From Lomentospora prolificans (lineage: Eukaryota; Ascomycota; Sordariomycetes; Microascales; Microascaceae), in NCBI GenBank assembly GCA_029532625.1, contig JARFXM010000009.1, forward strand, positions 4,216,001-4,280,000: DNA of 64,000 nt. The letters are read 5' to 3'. Under the pieces are notes generated by a model. That model was given only the letters and a program-made list of their open reading frames with translations. It was not told where the DNA came from and did not search any database. Shown one piece after another: positions 34,950 through 46,922 of the stretch (its first letter is position 1; every line of letters starts with the position of its first letter). The position numbers were made by a program, and so were the translations under genes.

Positions 34950-37654
34950 TGTGACGGGAGGGGTTAAGTAGAGAGAGTGAGGATGGGGAGATGAACAAAG
35001 GCTAAGCTGACTAGAGGTAAGGAGAAGAGGCTTAAAGTCAATTGATGATTTGCCTTTGGTCCAAGAAAGCTATGTTTGGGATTGAAGAAGGAGATGGAGA
35101 GTAAGTGTGAGCTTTGGGTTGGAGGGAGGAAGATTTGAGGTGTTAAATACTAAACACGAAAGACCATGAACAGTGCACTGGTGCAGACGAGAAAGACGTG
35201 TAATGTGGGTGGCGAAAAAAACTGGGGCAGCAAGACGCGTTTCTGGCGCGAAAAAAAAAGCGTTAAGTGGGTGGGTGGTAGGATTGGGATGGCAGGGGTC
35301 AAATAGGTAGAGCAACTTTGGACAGGGGGGTGCTATAAACCTCTACCTCGTACACCTCGACTAGGTGCCTGGTCGTGCTATTACCTCCACAACCACATTA
35401 GGGTGTCCATGGGCTTTTGCACCCACTAATCTCTCCAAGCTGCACTGAGCCCTGAGGGGCTCCAGGACTCTTCGAAGAACCACGGACTGCCCAGGCTCGG
35501 CCTGGCTGCTGGCGAGGACCGCATGCGTCAATGACGCGTCTGTTGCTTGCAGCCATCGGGTTTCCAGGGGCAGCTGCACAGGGCACTATATCCCTGCCAG
35601 CCTGGAAAATCCCCGCCAGTTTCTCGCGTTTTTTCACCGAAGCCAAGCGCCTTGCCAGCGTTACTCCAACACGATTGGATTGGCAAGATTAATGTCCATC
35701 TTCCAGCCCACAATTTATGGCAAAAGGAACCGTATCGATTCCAATGAATCAATGAATTGAAGCTACCAGCCGAGCTTGGATCGAGCTAGCGAGAGGTACT
35801 ACCAACGTATTCCGTTCCAAGTGCGAGGAATGAATCTCGGAGACCAACTCTCGGCTGCCGCACGCGTCTACTCAGGGAAGCGTGTTCCTTGCCCGCGGGC
35901 CAATGTCGACTGGTGAATGGTAAAGCTCACCCTGGCTAACCTGCTTGTTGCAACTTGGGCTCTCGGAAAAATATGACATCGTCTGTACCCCAGCTCCACT
36001 TGCAGCAGTCCCGAACCATGTCTGACCTGAGGTGCACTCCACTTGATGCACTTGATACACTTCCGAGTCTATTTATTTATGGCCGAATCCGGGCAAATCG
36101 AGTCACCAGCGGAGCCCTTGTTAAGCATTTGTGAGCAGGGAGAGGCCAATCTTGTAAGCTGGTGAGGTCGGAAATACGGAGTAACCGGCGCTCTCGTCCA
36201 TGTGGGGAGAACATTGCCTGGCTCGTTCACTACAAAAGGTATCTTCTTGGCTCGGAGTAACACTCAGTACATGGTAATACTTGATCCCGTTTCATTTCGT
36301 ATATTGAGGTGGCTGGGATCTCTGACGACTAGACTCCAGTCCGGCGCCAGACAATCCACCACCAAATCAAGCAGGTCTACCACTTAACCCTCCCGTCTGG
36401 CCTGGCCAAGATCTAATCAATCTCTTGATCCGCCCGACTCTCGCCCCATATCGCGAGTGGTCTCGGGGGTTCGGCATCATATCTGGGCACAGCAGCTCAT
36501 AAATTAGACATACATGGCCGGGTTTTTGGTACTGCCGTCTATAATTAATCCCTTGCTCGGTCTCGGCTTGGGCTCTCCCTGCCCTGGCCCGTGTCAGTTT
36601 GACCCCTCCATCATCTTTTAACCTGAAGCTTCCGCCGACGCGTCGAGATCGCGTTCTCCCCGGAGTCAATTGGGAAAGTAAATCAAGAGATTATTGATGT
36701 TTTCTTTGTCTTCCAGGAAACCCTGGCTCACTTGTGCATGCATCGACGCGTCATCACGAGATTCGATGCGCCGATGGCCAGATGCGGCCAAGGCGCTTCC
36801 AAACTCGCCGTTGGTAGGTAATTGCTTCTAAGCATCCGCCAACGACCGCCTATGCTGAGGCTGATTCCTCCGCCGTGACTCCGTCCTTGGATCATCAGAA
36901 AATCGAAACTATTGTACCTGTCCTGAACCGCACTACCGGCTTAGTTTCGAACAAGAATCGCGACCGGGATTACGAGCATAGCTGATTGAGAGGCTCCTAA
37001 CGAGGCATGGCGGCTATGTGCCGTCCATTTTCGGCGTCGGCCGTAAGTTCGGCCGCCCACGAAACGAACTGAGACGAGATGGAGTAGGCGCCTCCCGCGC
37101 GCGTCTTTCCCAGTTTGACTGGTTTTTCGAGTAGAAGATAATAGTTTTGTGATGCATCATTGAGACGATTTCATCCCAGTTTGGCGCTTACCAAATTTGC
37201 AGTGATGCATCTTGGAGGCGGCCAACCTTGGCCAGGGCCAGCGCAGCACATCATTAACCTCTACGATAAGTCGAAGCCATGACCTTGGTATAAGCGCCTC
37301 TTTTTCCCACCGCGTTGGCCCGAATCTTTGGCCCTTTTACGTTTCACTGTATCGCCAATGTCCAAACTCTCGGGTCCTGCACAAGAATAGCCGTCGTCAA
37401 CGTAGGATTGAGAACGAGAATAGATGTGTCTGTTGAACAATTTTGGATGATGGTCGAGGATATAAAGCTTCACCCATTCGCCTGCTTGGGATGTGTAACC
37501 TTGACCGTCAGTCAAGCAACTTCATCATTCTACTTCTTTAATCCTACTTTAATAACTTTTGATACTCTCCAATCCGATCAAGCTGGTCCTTGATCTTCTT
37601 TTCCTAGATTCATCTCTGTTCTTCTTCGAGTCTTCCTCAACATATAGCATCAGA
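34950..37654. other. Divergent intergenic region RNR2 / cysteine-repeat gene
   Basis: About 2.7 kb with both promoters. The first 400 bp upstream of RNR2 carry cell-cycle-like boxes. The right end (about 37,440-37,654) has a TATA-like GATATAAAG at about 37,459 and a CT-rich leader before the cysteine-repeat gene. Short frames in between show no motif. Confidence 0.5.
35235..35254. promoter_or_regulatory. ACGCGT plus CGCGAAAA motifs upstream of RNR2
   Basis: ACGCGT at 35,235-35,240 is followed by CGCGAAAA at 35,247-35,254, about 290 bp upstream of the RNR2 start. These match the MCB and SCB cell-cycle elements. Further ACGCGT hexamers lie at 35,534-35,539 and 35,862-35,867. Confidence 0.45.
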
Positions 37655-38308
37655 ATGACCATGCCCATGCCTCATCCTCATTTCAACACCATGAACTTCC
37701 CTTACCTTCCTCAATTCCAAATTCTCGACCGCAGGCCCACCCGCAAGCCGGCGCGCAGCCTAAGCATCGACACCCACGTCGTCGGCGCCCCCCGCCGCCC
37801 CCGCCTCAACACGCCGTACCCCAAGGCCGTGATGCACCAGCAGCCGTCTCCCTTCTACGACCCCTACTATCACGGGCCCCCGGTCCTTAAGTCCCCGCGC
37901 ACCTTCGCCGTGCCCATCCGCTACTACGATCCCATCCCAAAGCAGTGCGGCTTCCATTGCGGCAACACGCGCATCGCCGGTTCGCCCTACTGCCGGAACG
38001 ACACTTGCCGCAGCGATGACTGCGTGAAGCCATCGCAGACGTGGGGCGGGTACTGCGAGAACCACGGGTGCGCGTCAAAAAAGTGCACCCATAAGAGGGC
38101 CGTGACAACGGTGGTCTGCAAGGGGGAGGAGGCCGCAAGGACAAGTCCGAAGAAGGGCTGTGGGGTCCCCGAGGTGGTTGAGAAGCGTCACGTTTCGAGG
38201 TTCTGCAAAGTGCACATGTGCCGTGTGCCGAGATGCAAGAAGCAGGGCAAGAAGGAGCTTACGGGCTATTGCGGGTCGCACTTCGAGGACCTGTATGATT
38301 ACTGCTAG
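37655..38308 (+). CDS. Small protein with C-x4-C-x4-C repeats, function unknown
   Basis: A single exon of 217 aa. The start at 37,655 is the ATG after the CT-rich leader, and a few in-frame upstream codons lack an ATG except at 37,559. Seen: a Met/Pro/His-rich N-terminus, a basic segment (RRPTRKPARSLSIDTH), then a cysteine-rich C-terminal half. Three units follow the same pattern: YCRNDTCRSDDC (about residue 112), YCENHGCASKKC (about 133) and FCKVHMCRVPRC (about 183). A fourth, degenerate unit, YCGSHFEDLYDYC, ends the protein. It opens with CGFHCGNTRIAGSPY. There is no signal peptide, so disulfide-rich secretion is unlikely, and the Cys/His spacing suggests metal binding. I do not recognise the family. 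Confidence 0.75.
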   Translation: MTMPMPHPHFNTMNFPYLPQFQILDRRPTRKPARSLSIDTHVVGAPRRPRLNTPYPKAVMHQQPSPFYDPYYHGPPVLKSPRTFAVPIRYYDPIPKQCGFHCGNTRIAGSPYCRNDTCRSDDCVKPSQTWGGYCENHGCASKKCTHKRAVTTVVCKGEEAARTSPKKGCGVPEVVEKRHVSRFCKVHMCRVPRCKKQGKKELTGYCGSHFEDLYDYC

Positions 38309-39633
38309 ATTAGATGGAGCCAAGAAGTGGAAATGTCAATAGGGTGGATGAGAGCGAGGGGCATTGTTGGCCTGGCAGTTGACTTTAATTTGGCTTGTTT
38401 GATTCTTTTCCATGGCGCCTAGATACATCAAGATTGAATTTTGCATTTCCAGTTCATCGCTAATAATAATAGAGCCCGATTTCCAGGAATTCAATACGGA
38501 TAGTATGGTGTCGAAGTTGCAGTGACCATTTGAGGTCATTTCATACGGGACCTCATCCTACCTCTCCTGCCTCTCGAATATCAACTATCCATACATCATA
38601 CATGATGTTCCCCTTTCGAAATCGGGAATCCATGCCGCGCTCCTCCAACTCCTGAATATTTTTGTCCATGCATCCGTGATCCCAGGGTAGATGCCGAATT
38701 TGGAACCACCAAATGTTCGAGTTGGCGCGTGTAACCAGCCCGTTTGAGAGGAGAGACCCTGGATGGTGTGATTGGTCCGCCGCCACAGTTCCGAATCCCA
38801 CAGGGCACATCAAGCGTGCGAACCAAGCCACCCCGAGCCATTGGTTACCTCAAGGAATCCGGCTATTATTCCCAAATTCCCGGGTCTCGAAACGGGCTCC
38901 GTCGACCTGCAGCAGTCAGTCGACATGCTTTCCATTCCCCACAGCCTATCGTGTGGAAAGGAGCGTGCTCCTCCCGTACCAACTGTTCGCCCTCCTGTTC
39001 AACCCTGGACCCAGTTGCATGGCTGGCCAATCGAATGACACGGCAGAACAGACACCCTCTAGCTGCTTGGCTCGTTTTTGTCTCGCAACCGTATTCCTTT
39101 CTCTTTTCCTAGAACTAGACTTCTTACCGATATTCTTTCCGAAGAAATGCGGAAAAGGGGGTTCGTCGGGAACCAACTAATGAGTGTGAAGGAACCGGGT
39201 GTGGGTTAGGTAGACATCAACATTTGCTAAGTTGAGAATACAGCGGGTCAGGTAATTCATATCCCGGATTAGAAGCACATGGAGGCCATATAAAACCAGC
39301 ATGTTCACTCTTGAGTTGATTTCAGCGCAAGGCTATATGGGATATATATTTCTAGTCTAATCCTCCCGTGTTGGGTTGTCTAATCTGAATTTGCGACCTC
39401 CTGTTTCTATAGTGGTTGAACATGTGCAGAATTAAGCAAGACCAGGGCATAATACATCGAAATTGCAACCGCAGCCGAAAGATCCAAACAGAGAACAAGT
39501 CGTTCTACCAATAGTAAAAATCACATAAAAGCTGGCATACGGGTCGTCAAAGAAGACCTTTCATCCGAGTACAACCCTTCATGACAAAAAAAAAAGAAGA
39601 AATCGAGAGTGTGAGTACTGAGTCATTGGCGCC
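38309..39633. other. Convergent intergenic region
   Basis: About 1.3 kb between the ends of convergent genes. Frames at 38,713-39,180 overlap in three phases and lack motifs. A short A-rich run lies near 39,587-39,600. No gene is supported. Confidence 0.5.
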
Positions 39634-40613
39634 TCAAGGCCGGCGCTGTTGCCTGCCGTTGCTCTTCGATGGGGCGGTTATGTTACGGTCAGGCTCAGCC
39701 ATCTCGACGTCAGTAGACGGCGGCCTTCCGAAGAAACTCCACCCGCGCCTGTCATTCTTGCGGGCCTTGGCAGGGGCGTGAGCTGAAGGTGCGGTAACGT
39801 TGAGTCCGTCTTTGTGTACACCGGCGGTCATCCTCTCATTGCGGCGGGGTTGATGTTCGGTATAATCGGGCAGATCGTCGCGTTGGGCCCTATCAAATTC
39901 CTCTGGCAGACTGGGATCAACTTCGGGGATGGGCAATCCACTCTTTCTGAGTTCCTTCTGTCCCTTTTCACGAAGGTACGCCTCGAGGAGGGCAGCATTT
40001 CGGCTATTGGCTTTGAATGCGGCATCCATAACGTCCCCCACGAATGGGACTATTCCAATGACGAAATCAAACATGATGTTGAGCATCATCTTTGTCCTGA
40101 GAGCAGTCGGGATCCCACCCTCCACAGTCATGCAGGTGCGCAGAACCATCATGGCCAAGAGGGCGTCAAAAACATCTCCGATACTAGATGGCTCGTTAGC
40201 TATCCAGACCCTCCAAGGAGAGACTATTTCTAAGTGAAGTCTACTTACGCCGGAATAATGCCAATAACGCTGGACCAACCGAACCGGACACCACAGCAGT
40301 TGAAGAGAGACATATCAAGCCGGTAGGCCCGCCTTTTGACCTTGGTCAAAACTTTTGCATCATGCTTGGAAATTCCGGGCGGGAGCGCCTTTCTTCGCTT
40401 CTTGAATTTGCCATTGGGAGTGCCATCTAGTCGGGTTGCAGGCACCATCTCGAAATAAGGGTCCTGCAAGAGAAGCCAAGTTAGAAGCTGAGTAGCCCGC
40501 GGCGAAGAAACCTGACTGGCGTTATCATCTTGACGTACCTCTGTACCGAATTTGTTTTGGACGGATTCGGCAAGAATCTTCTTGCCGACAAAGGCGGCGA
40601 TTTTGCTCGTCAT
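39634..40613 (-). CDS. DUF4112 domain protein
   Basis: The model is complement(join(39634..40183,40249..40463,40539..40613)), 279 aa. Intron 1 is 75 bp and stop-free, so an unspliced frame reads through it. Its CTAAC branch site and TTGCAG acceptor are strong. The joins give KFGTE/DPYFEMVPATRLDG and IIPA/IGDVFDALL. Seen: a 60-residue N-terminal part with KKRRKALPPGISKHDAKVL, then the DUF4112 core with two hydrophobic, glycine-bearing segments (FGWSSVIGIIPAIGDVFDALLAMMV and MLNIMFDFVIGIVPFVGDVMDAAF) that look membrane-inserted, then a long hydrophilic tail with an Arg-rich end. The repeated IG-I-P-x-x-GD-x-x-DA pattern is typical of the family. No biochemical function is established that I know of. 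It is divergent from DCP2. Confidence 0.88.
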
Positions 40614-41820
40614 CTTGGGCGCTGTAGTTTCGTAACGAGGTTGATGATAAAGCGCGGATCGTGTAGTTATGTAATCGATTGACTATTCTAGAGTCAATGG
40701 CTCGACGAAAGTAGATATGTTTGAAGTCACAGATGTTTCCGAATGGAACTGACGGCGCGAGCAAATGTGTTGAGGCTCAGTAGGATATATAAAGTAGTCG
40801 TCGTGGCTGGCTGAGGTCCAGTGACGACCGTTTCACAAGTCCGGTTTCAGACGTGAGATTGGTTGTCGTCGGAGCGCTGGCAGTTGCGACCAGGGCTGGT
40901 TTCACTCACAGAGAGAACTCGATATAACAACTCAATGCAAGACTCGCTGTGGAGAGGAGCAGAGGGCTGGACCCATGGAGGAGGGAGTTGAGAGGCGGTA
41001 GGTGGTCCTTTTATTCTCCACGGTCTTTCCCGCTTTCCTTGATTTCAGCTGTCGGGCCTCCTCAACTTTTTTGGGAAGAAATACCTAATAGGGAATCGAT
41101 CTGGGTCAATCGAGCGAAGCAAGGTGATGTAATTGGTAGCTCAGGCGCTCCGCGATAATAGCGTGTTGCGCTAATAGTCATCTACCGGACGTGCCCATTC
41201 GCCGTACTTGCATAAGCTTTTCTGTCAAAGCTCAGCCCCCCGGGCTCCCTCCCCCAGTGGCGGATGTATCTTCCGGCCAGATTTCGCCACACTTGGAATG
41301 GTGACGCCACAGGTTCACAGTGCTTATCTCGAGCAGAATCACTTCGTATATGCACTGTCCTGCGCGACAACGTGCCCGCTTCTCAATCGCCAGCAGGGAA
41401 GGCGCCAGAGCTCCAGGTTGGCGGGGACTCATCAGGCTTTCCCCAATTCTGCCATATCCCGACACTTGCGCGCAAACTTCCCTTACATCTAGTATCGTGT
41501 CCGACCCTTTCGACTTCTCTGCGTACGCTTCTCTCGCTCCTCTCTGTCACATAGGGGCCTGTACTTTTTCCCCGTCTCCACGCCTCTTTCCTCGACTTTT
41601 TCTTCGTACCCGCCGCCGCCCACCACGTGCCCGCGCGAACTTGAGCACCTCATACCGCTCGTCTAACTTCGGATTTGCGCCTAATGCTGCTTCCCATGAT
41701 ACCTAACGCCCTCTAAAACATTACCTTGGTCTTCAAATCATCATTGACCCCGAGACGGTCTCCGCACAACCCTCTTCTTCTCCTCCGGCTTAGACAGGAC
41801 ATGGTCCTGACGTCGTCAAG
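40614..41820. promoter_or_regulatory. Divergent promoter region DUF4112 gene / DCP2
   Basis: About 1.2 kb. From about 41,490 the plus strand is CT-rich with long pyrimidine tracts, as expected for the DCP2 leader. Several short upstream ATG frames precede the DCP2 start and could act as upstream ORFs. No gene is supported. Confidence 0.5.
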
Positions 41821-44383
41821 ATGTCTGGCACGAAAATGCAGCTCGAGGACTGTACGCCACCCTCTATGGCGGCGGCATTAAGCCATCGCCCTCTTGTTGT
41901 TGTTGTTCCTGTTGTGAAAGATTTTCATCAAATACTGACGTATTCTGGCTCTAGGGTTGGACGACCTGTGCGTCCGATTCATAATAAACCTCCCCCAAGA
42001 AGATCTCTCCTCGGTGCCGAGAATATGTTTCCAAGTCGAGGAGGCCCAATGGTTCTACGAAGATTTTATCCGCCCTCTTGACCCGACCCTCCCTTCGATG
42101 TCTCTTCGAACTTTTTGCTTACGGATATTTCAACATTGCCCTCTCCTCACTACTTTCCCCGTCGGCGCCCACATCCAGGCATTTGAAGAGTTTCTCCAGT
42201 ACAAAACTCGCATACCAGTGCGGGGCGCTATTCTGCTAAACGAAGCGATGGATTCGGTTCTGCTTGTCCGCGGTTGGAAGAAGGGTGCTAACTGGAGTTT
42301 TCCTCGAGGGAAAATCAACAAAGATGAGGATGACCTTGACTGCGCCATCCGTGAGGTTTATGAAGAGACGGGATTTGACATCCGCGATGCAGGCCTGGTA
42401 GCCTCTCAAAAGGAGACTAAATTCATCGAGGTCACTATGCGTGATCAACAGATTCGCCTCTATGTTTTTAGGGACGTGCCCATGGACACCCAATTCCAGC
42501 CTCGCACCAGGAAGGAGATTAGCAAGATCCAATGGTACAAGCTGTCTGACCTGCCGGCGTTCCGAAAGAAAGGCCAAGGAAGCCACGGTGATAGCGGCGG
42601 TAACGCAGCCAACAATGCCAACAAGTTTTACATGGTTGCGCCTTTCCTCGTCCAGCTAAAGAAGTGGATAGTGCAGCAACAGAAGAGGGATGTCAGTCGT
42701 GTTAGAAACGAGACATTTGCAATCCCTGAAGCCGTTCCAGAGGAGACTGCCACTGAAGACGATGCTTGGGTTCAGCCATATGGTTCCCAGCGTGGTCCTG
42801 ACCTTGACGCCCTCGAAGGCGCCACTCGCGAACTGCATCGATTGCTCAAGATGCAACCACCTACACAAGGATTGCAGCAGATGCCGGCACACATTCCGTC
42901 TGAACAGGATAAGGGCGGTGCGCTCCTTGCACTTTTACAATCTAAAGCTCCGGCGTCAGACACCCAGCCGCAGGCTCCCCGTACGCCATCAGACCATATC
43001 ACGATGAATCCTGAGAAACCCCGTAGTCCTCACCATCACCCTGCCCAACATCCTCCGCTTGCTAGCCAGGACTACCCTCCTCCTGCGTTCCAGTTACCTC
43101 AAGCCTCTGGTCACTGGCCCCCCGAGCAATATTTGAATGTGCCGCCAGAGAATGCCCCCCCAATGCAGTACAATCAGCATCAGCCAGGTTTCCTCCCTCC
43201 TCAGCCGATTATGCAGCCTACCCTCGTTCACCCCCAGCCACTTCCGCCACATGTACAGAAGACTGGTGTGTTGAACTATACGACTCCGTCACCCAATACT
43301 CTAGCAAGCGGGGCACCTATGTCCCACGGCGCTCCGCATGGTGCACCTCAACAGCCGCATCACGTACCTTACGCTGGTTATTCGGTTCCCCAGCCTAGGC
43401 ACAGCGGACCACTCACCGACCACTCTAAGGCCCTTCTGAATGTCTTCAAGGCGCAGCCGGTTTCGAATGACGCTCAGACGGCCGACAACCGCAATCCGCC
43501 ACCGTACCCAACTTCGGATTATGAATCCGCGAGGGGTTCGGAGGTGTACGGTGCGTCGCAGCCGCCACAAGCTGTTCCTCAACCGCAAATAACCGGGGCC
43601 ATGTATTCCTCGCAGCAGGCCTTACAGGGTAGTGCTACGCGTGGCCAAGCTCCCGGCAATGAAAAGCACCGCTCGGCCCTTTTGGATATGTTCAAGCGCG
43701 CCGACCCCAACACCTCGCCCAGGGCCACTAATTTTGGTCGTCCCGCGTCTGGTTCGGGCTCGAATAGCAAGCCTAGCTCCATCGTCGGGGCCAGTCCTCG
43801 TATTCCCATAGCAAATCTCTCCCTGCAAAATCAGGCTGGTAGCCCAGGTTCAAAGCCGTATCACTCCCCTCGCGCCCTCGCTCGGGAGCAGGGTGCACCG
43901 CGCGTCTCTAGCAGCGGCTCCTCGCAGCCTCTGATGCAGCTTCTCCGTCGTCAGGAACCACCTTCGCCGAGGGCGCAACAGCCAGCGGCCAACGCTACTT
44001 ATTCTGTGTACTACGATCCTGCTCAAGCCGTTCCCGCCGGTTTGTCTAGTCCGCCAGCGCCCACATCCTTCCCCGTACCAGTCTTCCAAAAGCAACAGGA
44101 CGCCCCTCCCGAACACAAGCAGAAGCTGCTGTCCTTGTTTGGACAGCCCCAAGAAGCGATCGGAACCAAGACTTTGCCCAGCGCCGCCATGGGGGCTACT
44201 AAGCGCCCTTCAATGGACTATCGAGGCGGATCTATTGCTTCTGGCGCCGGCTACGCCACATCGGCCGCTTCGAATATCCACGAGACAGACTCAGGAAGAG
44301 GAAGCCAGACACCCATCTCGCCTGCGGACAGGAGCTTTTTGTTGGGCTATTTGCAATCCGCGACTCATCAGGCGAGTCATTAA
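41821..44383 (+). CDS. DCP2: mRNA decapping enzyme Dcp2
   Basis: The model is join(41821..41851,41955..44383), 819 aa. The 103-bp intron (donor GTACGC, acceptor CTCTAG) joins MSGTKMQLED to WLDDLCVRFIINLP in frame, recreating the invariant start of the Dcp2 regulatory domain. Family knowledge: Dcp2 with Dcp1 hydrolyses the m7G cap of mRNA in cytoplasmic P-bodies. Seen: Box A helical domain (about residues 10-100), the Nudix fold with a complete Nudix box GKINKDEDDLDCAIREVYEETGF (positions 42,308-42,376, catalytic glutamates present) and Box B (about 230-255). A long Pro/Gln-rich disordered tail follows. The tail contains spaced leucine motifs such as ALLNVFK, ALLDMFK, KLLSLFG and LMQLLRR, the type that binds Edc3 and Pat1. 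Its length matches other filamentous fungal Dcp2. Confidence 0.96.
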
Positions 44384-44871
44384 GCCCCTGCCGGGCCTGC
44401 TTTTAGCTTATATTGGTGGATAGTTGGCTTCAGATTAACACGGGGTTGGCGTAAATGATTTACTGGTGTAGAGATGGGAGGTGGGATTGAAGTTGAGAGG
44501 TTAATATTGTTATTGACGCGCTCTAGATTCCAGAGGTGGCTCTATTCTACGCGATAGAGTGATCTGCAGGATCTGGCGCTCCATATATGTATATTCGAGT
44601 TGTTGGCAAGGAAATAAATAAGAAATCTGACATCTCTTCCAGTACTCCTTGTCCCACGCGCCTGTCGTTCATTTAGAGGCTGTCATCATGTGGTCATTAT
44701 TATCTGGCCAATGCTTCATATGCTGTCTATTGATGCAACTTTTCCTCTCATACGTGCGAGCTGGATTAGAAAGCCAGGGCTGTTTGACTCCTTAATGAGT
44801 GTAGCTATCCTCAATCCAGCACCCTCGCAGTCAAATACACATCCAGCCAGCCTCACCTGCTATGAGCTGGA
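44384..44871. other. Convergent 3' flanks of DCP2 and PUS1
   Basis: About 490 bp between convergent stop codons. AT-rich segments near 44,590-44,630 are probably 3' UTR. Nothing else is seen. Confidence 0.5.
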
Positions 44872-46922
44872 TCAACCCTCCCCTTCCTCGGGGTTAACAT
44901 CATCGTCGTCATCCTCGCCCAACTGTCTATTCATAGCCTTCTCATCCTCAGCCGCGTCGGTGGCGCCGAGCCTCAGCTTCGCGGCCGCGATGCCTCCGGG
45001 GGTGATCCAGAGGAAGAAGTCGCTCCTAAAGCTATCTATTTGCTGATAGAAACCGTGGAACCTTGATTATTCTGTCAGCACTCGAGTTCTCCCATCTTTT
45101 CGAAAGCGGTAAATCCTGTCTTTTTTTTCCTTCTTTTTCTTTTTTTTCTGGGGGGAGGGGGGCATCTTACGTGTGCTCTCGCTCTTCATGCTCAAAGATG
45201 CGGGTATAGATATGCTCCCTCTTAAAGGGCTCAATGGCATCGTCATACTTGGCGAAATCAATCGCCTCCCGCTCCAGCGTGCCGGTCGCCTTGGCGTTGT
45301 AGCTCTGGAAGACGGGCCTCTCTAGGAGCAGACCGAGGGCCGGCGCCTTGGGAATGGCAATGGGCGTCGACTCGTACGTCTCGGCGATGATGGAAGGGTC
45401 GGTGCCGCACCGCGTGACGAGGGTCGCGAGGCCGACCATCTTGCGGATTTGGTGCATCATGAAGGACTGGCCGTGGACTTTGAGGGAGAGCCACTCGGTC
45501 TCGCCAATGATGATGGGGTCGGGGTTGACGACGAAGGACTTTATAAGTCGTTTGGACGAGGGATCCTTGAAGGATTTTTGTACGGTGTAGTTGTGGAAGT
45601 TGTGGGTGCCGAGGTAGGCGTTGAGGGCGGACTGAAGGCGCTGGAGGCGTGTGGGAGAGATGCGGTAGCGGCGCTTCGCCGCAACGTAGGCGAGCTTGAT
45701 ATCGCGTAGGGCAAAGTCGACGGGGCCTAGCTCGCGCTGCGCAAAACCCGTTGCGCCTTGCGCGGCGGCGGCGGACGAGCCTTCATCTGCCGGAGACTCG
45801 ACTGGGCCGTCAGAGGGAGAACCCGAAGTTTCCGGAGCAGCTTTCTCAGGTTCTGTAGTCCAAGAGGCGCCACTGGTGGGTACGTCAATCGACAGCTTTA
45901 ACCTGTCCATCACCGTTGTCCTTGTTTCAATATCCAGCCTCTCCAGAATGGGCTTTATGCACGCCTCATCCACCTCCTTCCAGTAATCACCGACATCGGC
46001 ATTCTTCTCCTTTAGCTCCTCCACTGTTCCCTTCTCCTCTGCAAATTCCGCAATCTTCTTTCCCAAGTAGCTATCAGGGTGCGGCGGCAGCAGCGAGTAG
46101 CTAGGAAGCAAGTACTCGTACCACCTCGAATCGCATGACTGGTAGCAACTGAAGCCCTTATTCGTCCTCTGTATGCCCCAAACACGGATCTGTGGGGGAA
46201 GATTCTCGTTGATCTTCTCCACAATGTTTTCGTCCTCAATAATGAGTTTGAGGCTCAGGACGTTACCTGCTGCATGCACGCCCTTGTCCGTTCTCGCGCA
46301 GCGCATCAAGCTAACCTTCTTCGGATCATCAGCATTGGCCTTGGAGATGGCTCCTGCTGCGATGAACGCTTTCATGACGTCCCCCTCAATAGTTTTCTCC
46401 TCATTGTTGATCTGAAGGCCGCGATAGCCTGTGCCAGAGTACCCAAATAGAACGGCGACCTTCTTCTTCGGCCGGCGCTCCTCGGCAGCAATCTCCTCGG
46501 CAGAAAAAGGATTATTCTTGGGTTTTCGGGGAATTTGATTCCTATCGTCTAGCTTCCACGGGCCATTGCCGGTGCCTTCGAGCTTCTTCTTCTTGCTAAA
46601 GTGGTCGTTGGGCGGGGGTCGCTTGCGTTTGCGGTGTTGCGCCCGGCTGGAAGCTGGTTAGCCGCGTTGGCGTTATGTGACAAACAAAATATTGAGGCAA
46701 TACGGAAGCCATTGGAAGAGATAGAGCAAGGCTTAAGGCGAGGGGAAAGACCTACGATTGGGTATGTCGCTTTTGATGCTGGCTGCCTTCGGTGCTAGGA
46801 GTTTGTGTAGCATCTGTAGAAGGTGCAGATCTCTCCGCACCAATTGACTCGGAAGCGAGCTGTTTCGCGGGGGTATCGGCAGGTATGTGGTTGCCCGCTG
46901 CGGTATTCGTGTCGGCGACCAT
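44872..46922 (-). CDS. PUS1: tRNA pseudouridine synthase Pus1 (TruA family)
   Basis: The model is complement(join(44872..45061,45171..46646,46756..46922)), 610 aa. Both ends need splicing. Exon 1 (MVADTNTAAG...) joins through GTAGGT/CCAG to RAQHRKRKRPP. The last intron (GTAAGA/CAAG) joins EREHT to FHGFYQQIDSF. Family knowledge: Pus1 isomerises uridines in tRNAs, U2 snRNA and some mRNAs in the nucleus and mitochondria. Seen: a basic N-terminus with RKRKR and KKKKLEG as nuclear signals, VLFGYSGTGYRGLQ, the catalytic motif CARTDKGVHA with the active aspartate at about residue 176, YRGLQ-type and SFMMHQIRKMVG blocks, and an Ala/Ser/Glu-rich insert (about 311-358). The acidic tail ends in a run of five aspartates then a Glu/Gly-rich stretch. 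The poly-purine tract in the last intron is unusual but non-coding. Confidence 0.94.

Noticed and set aside
45121..45160. Poly-pyrimidine run that could be a promoter element or repeat
   Set aside because: It lies inside the last PUS1 intron (45,062-45,170), whose splicing restores the C-terminal coding sequence.
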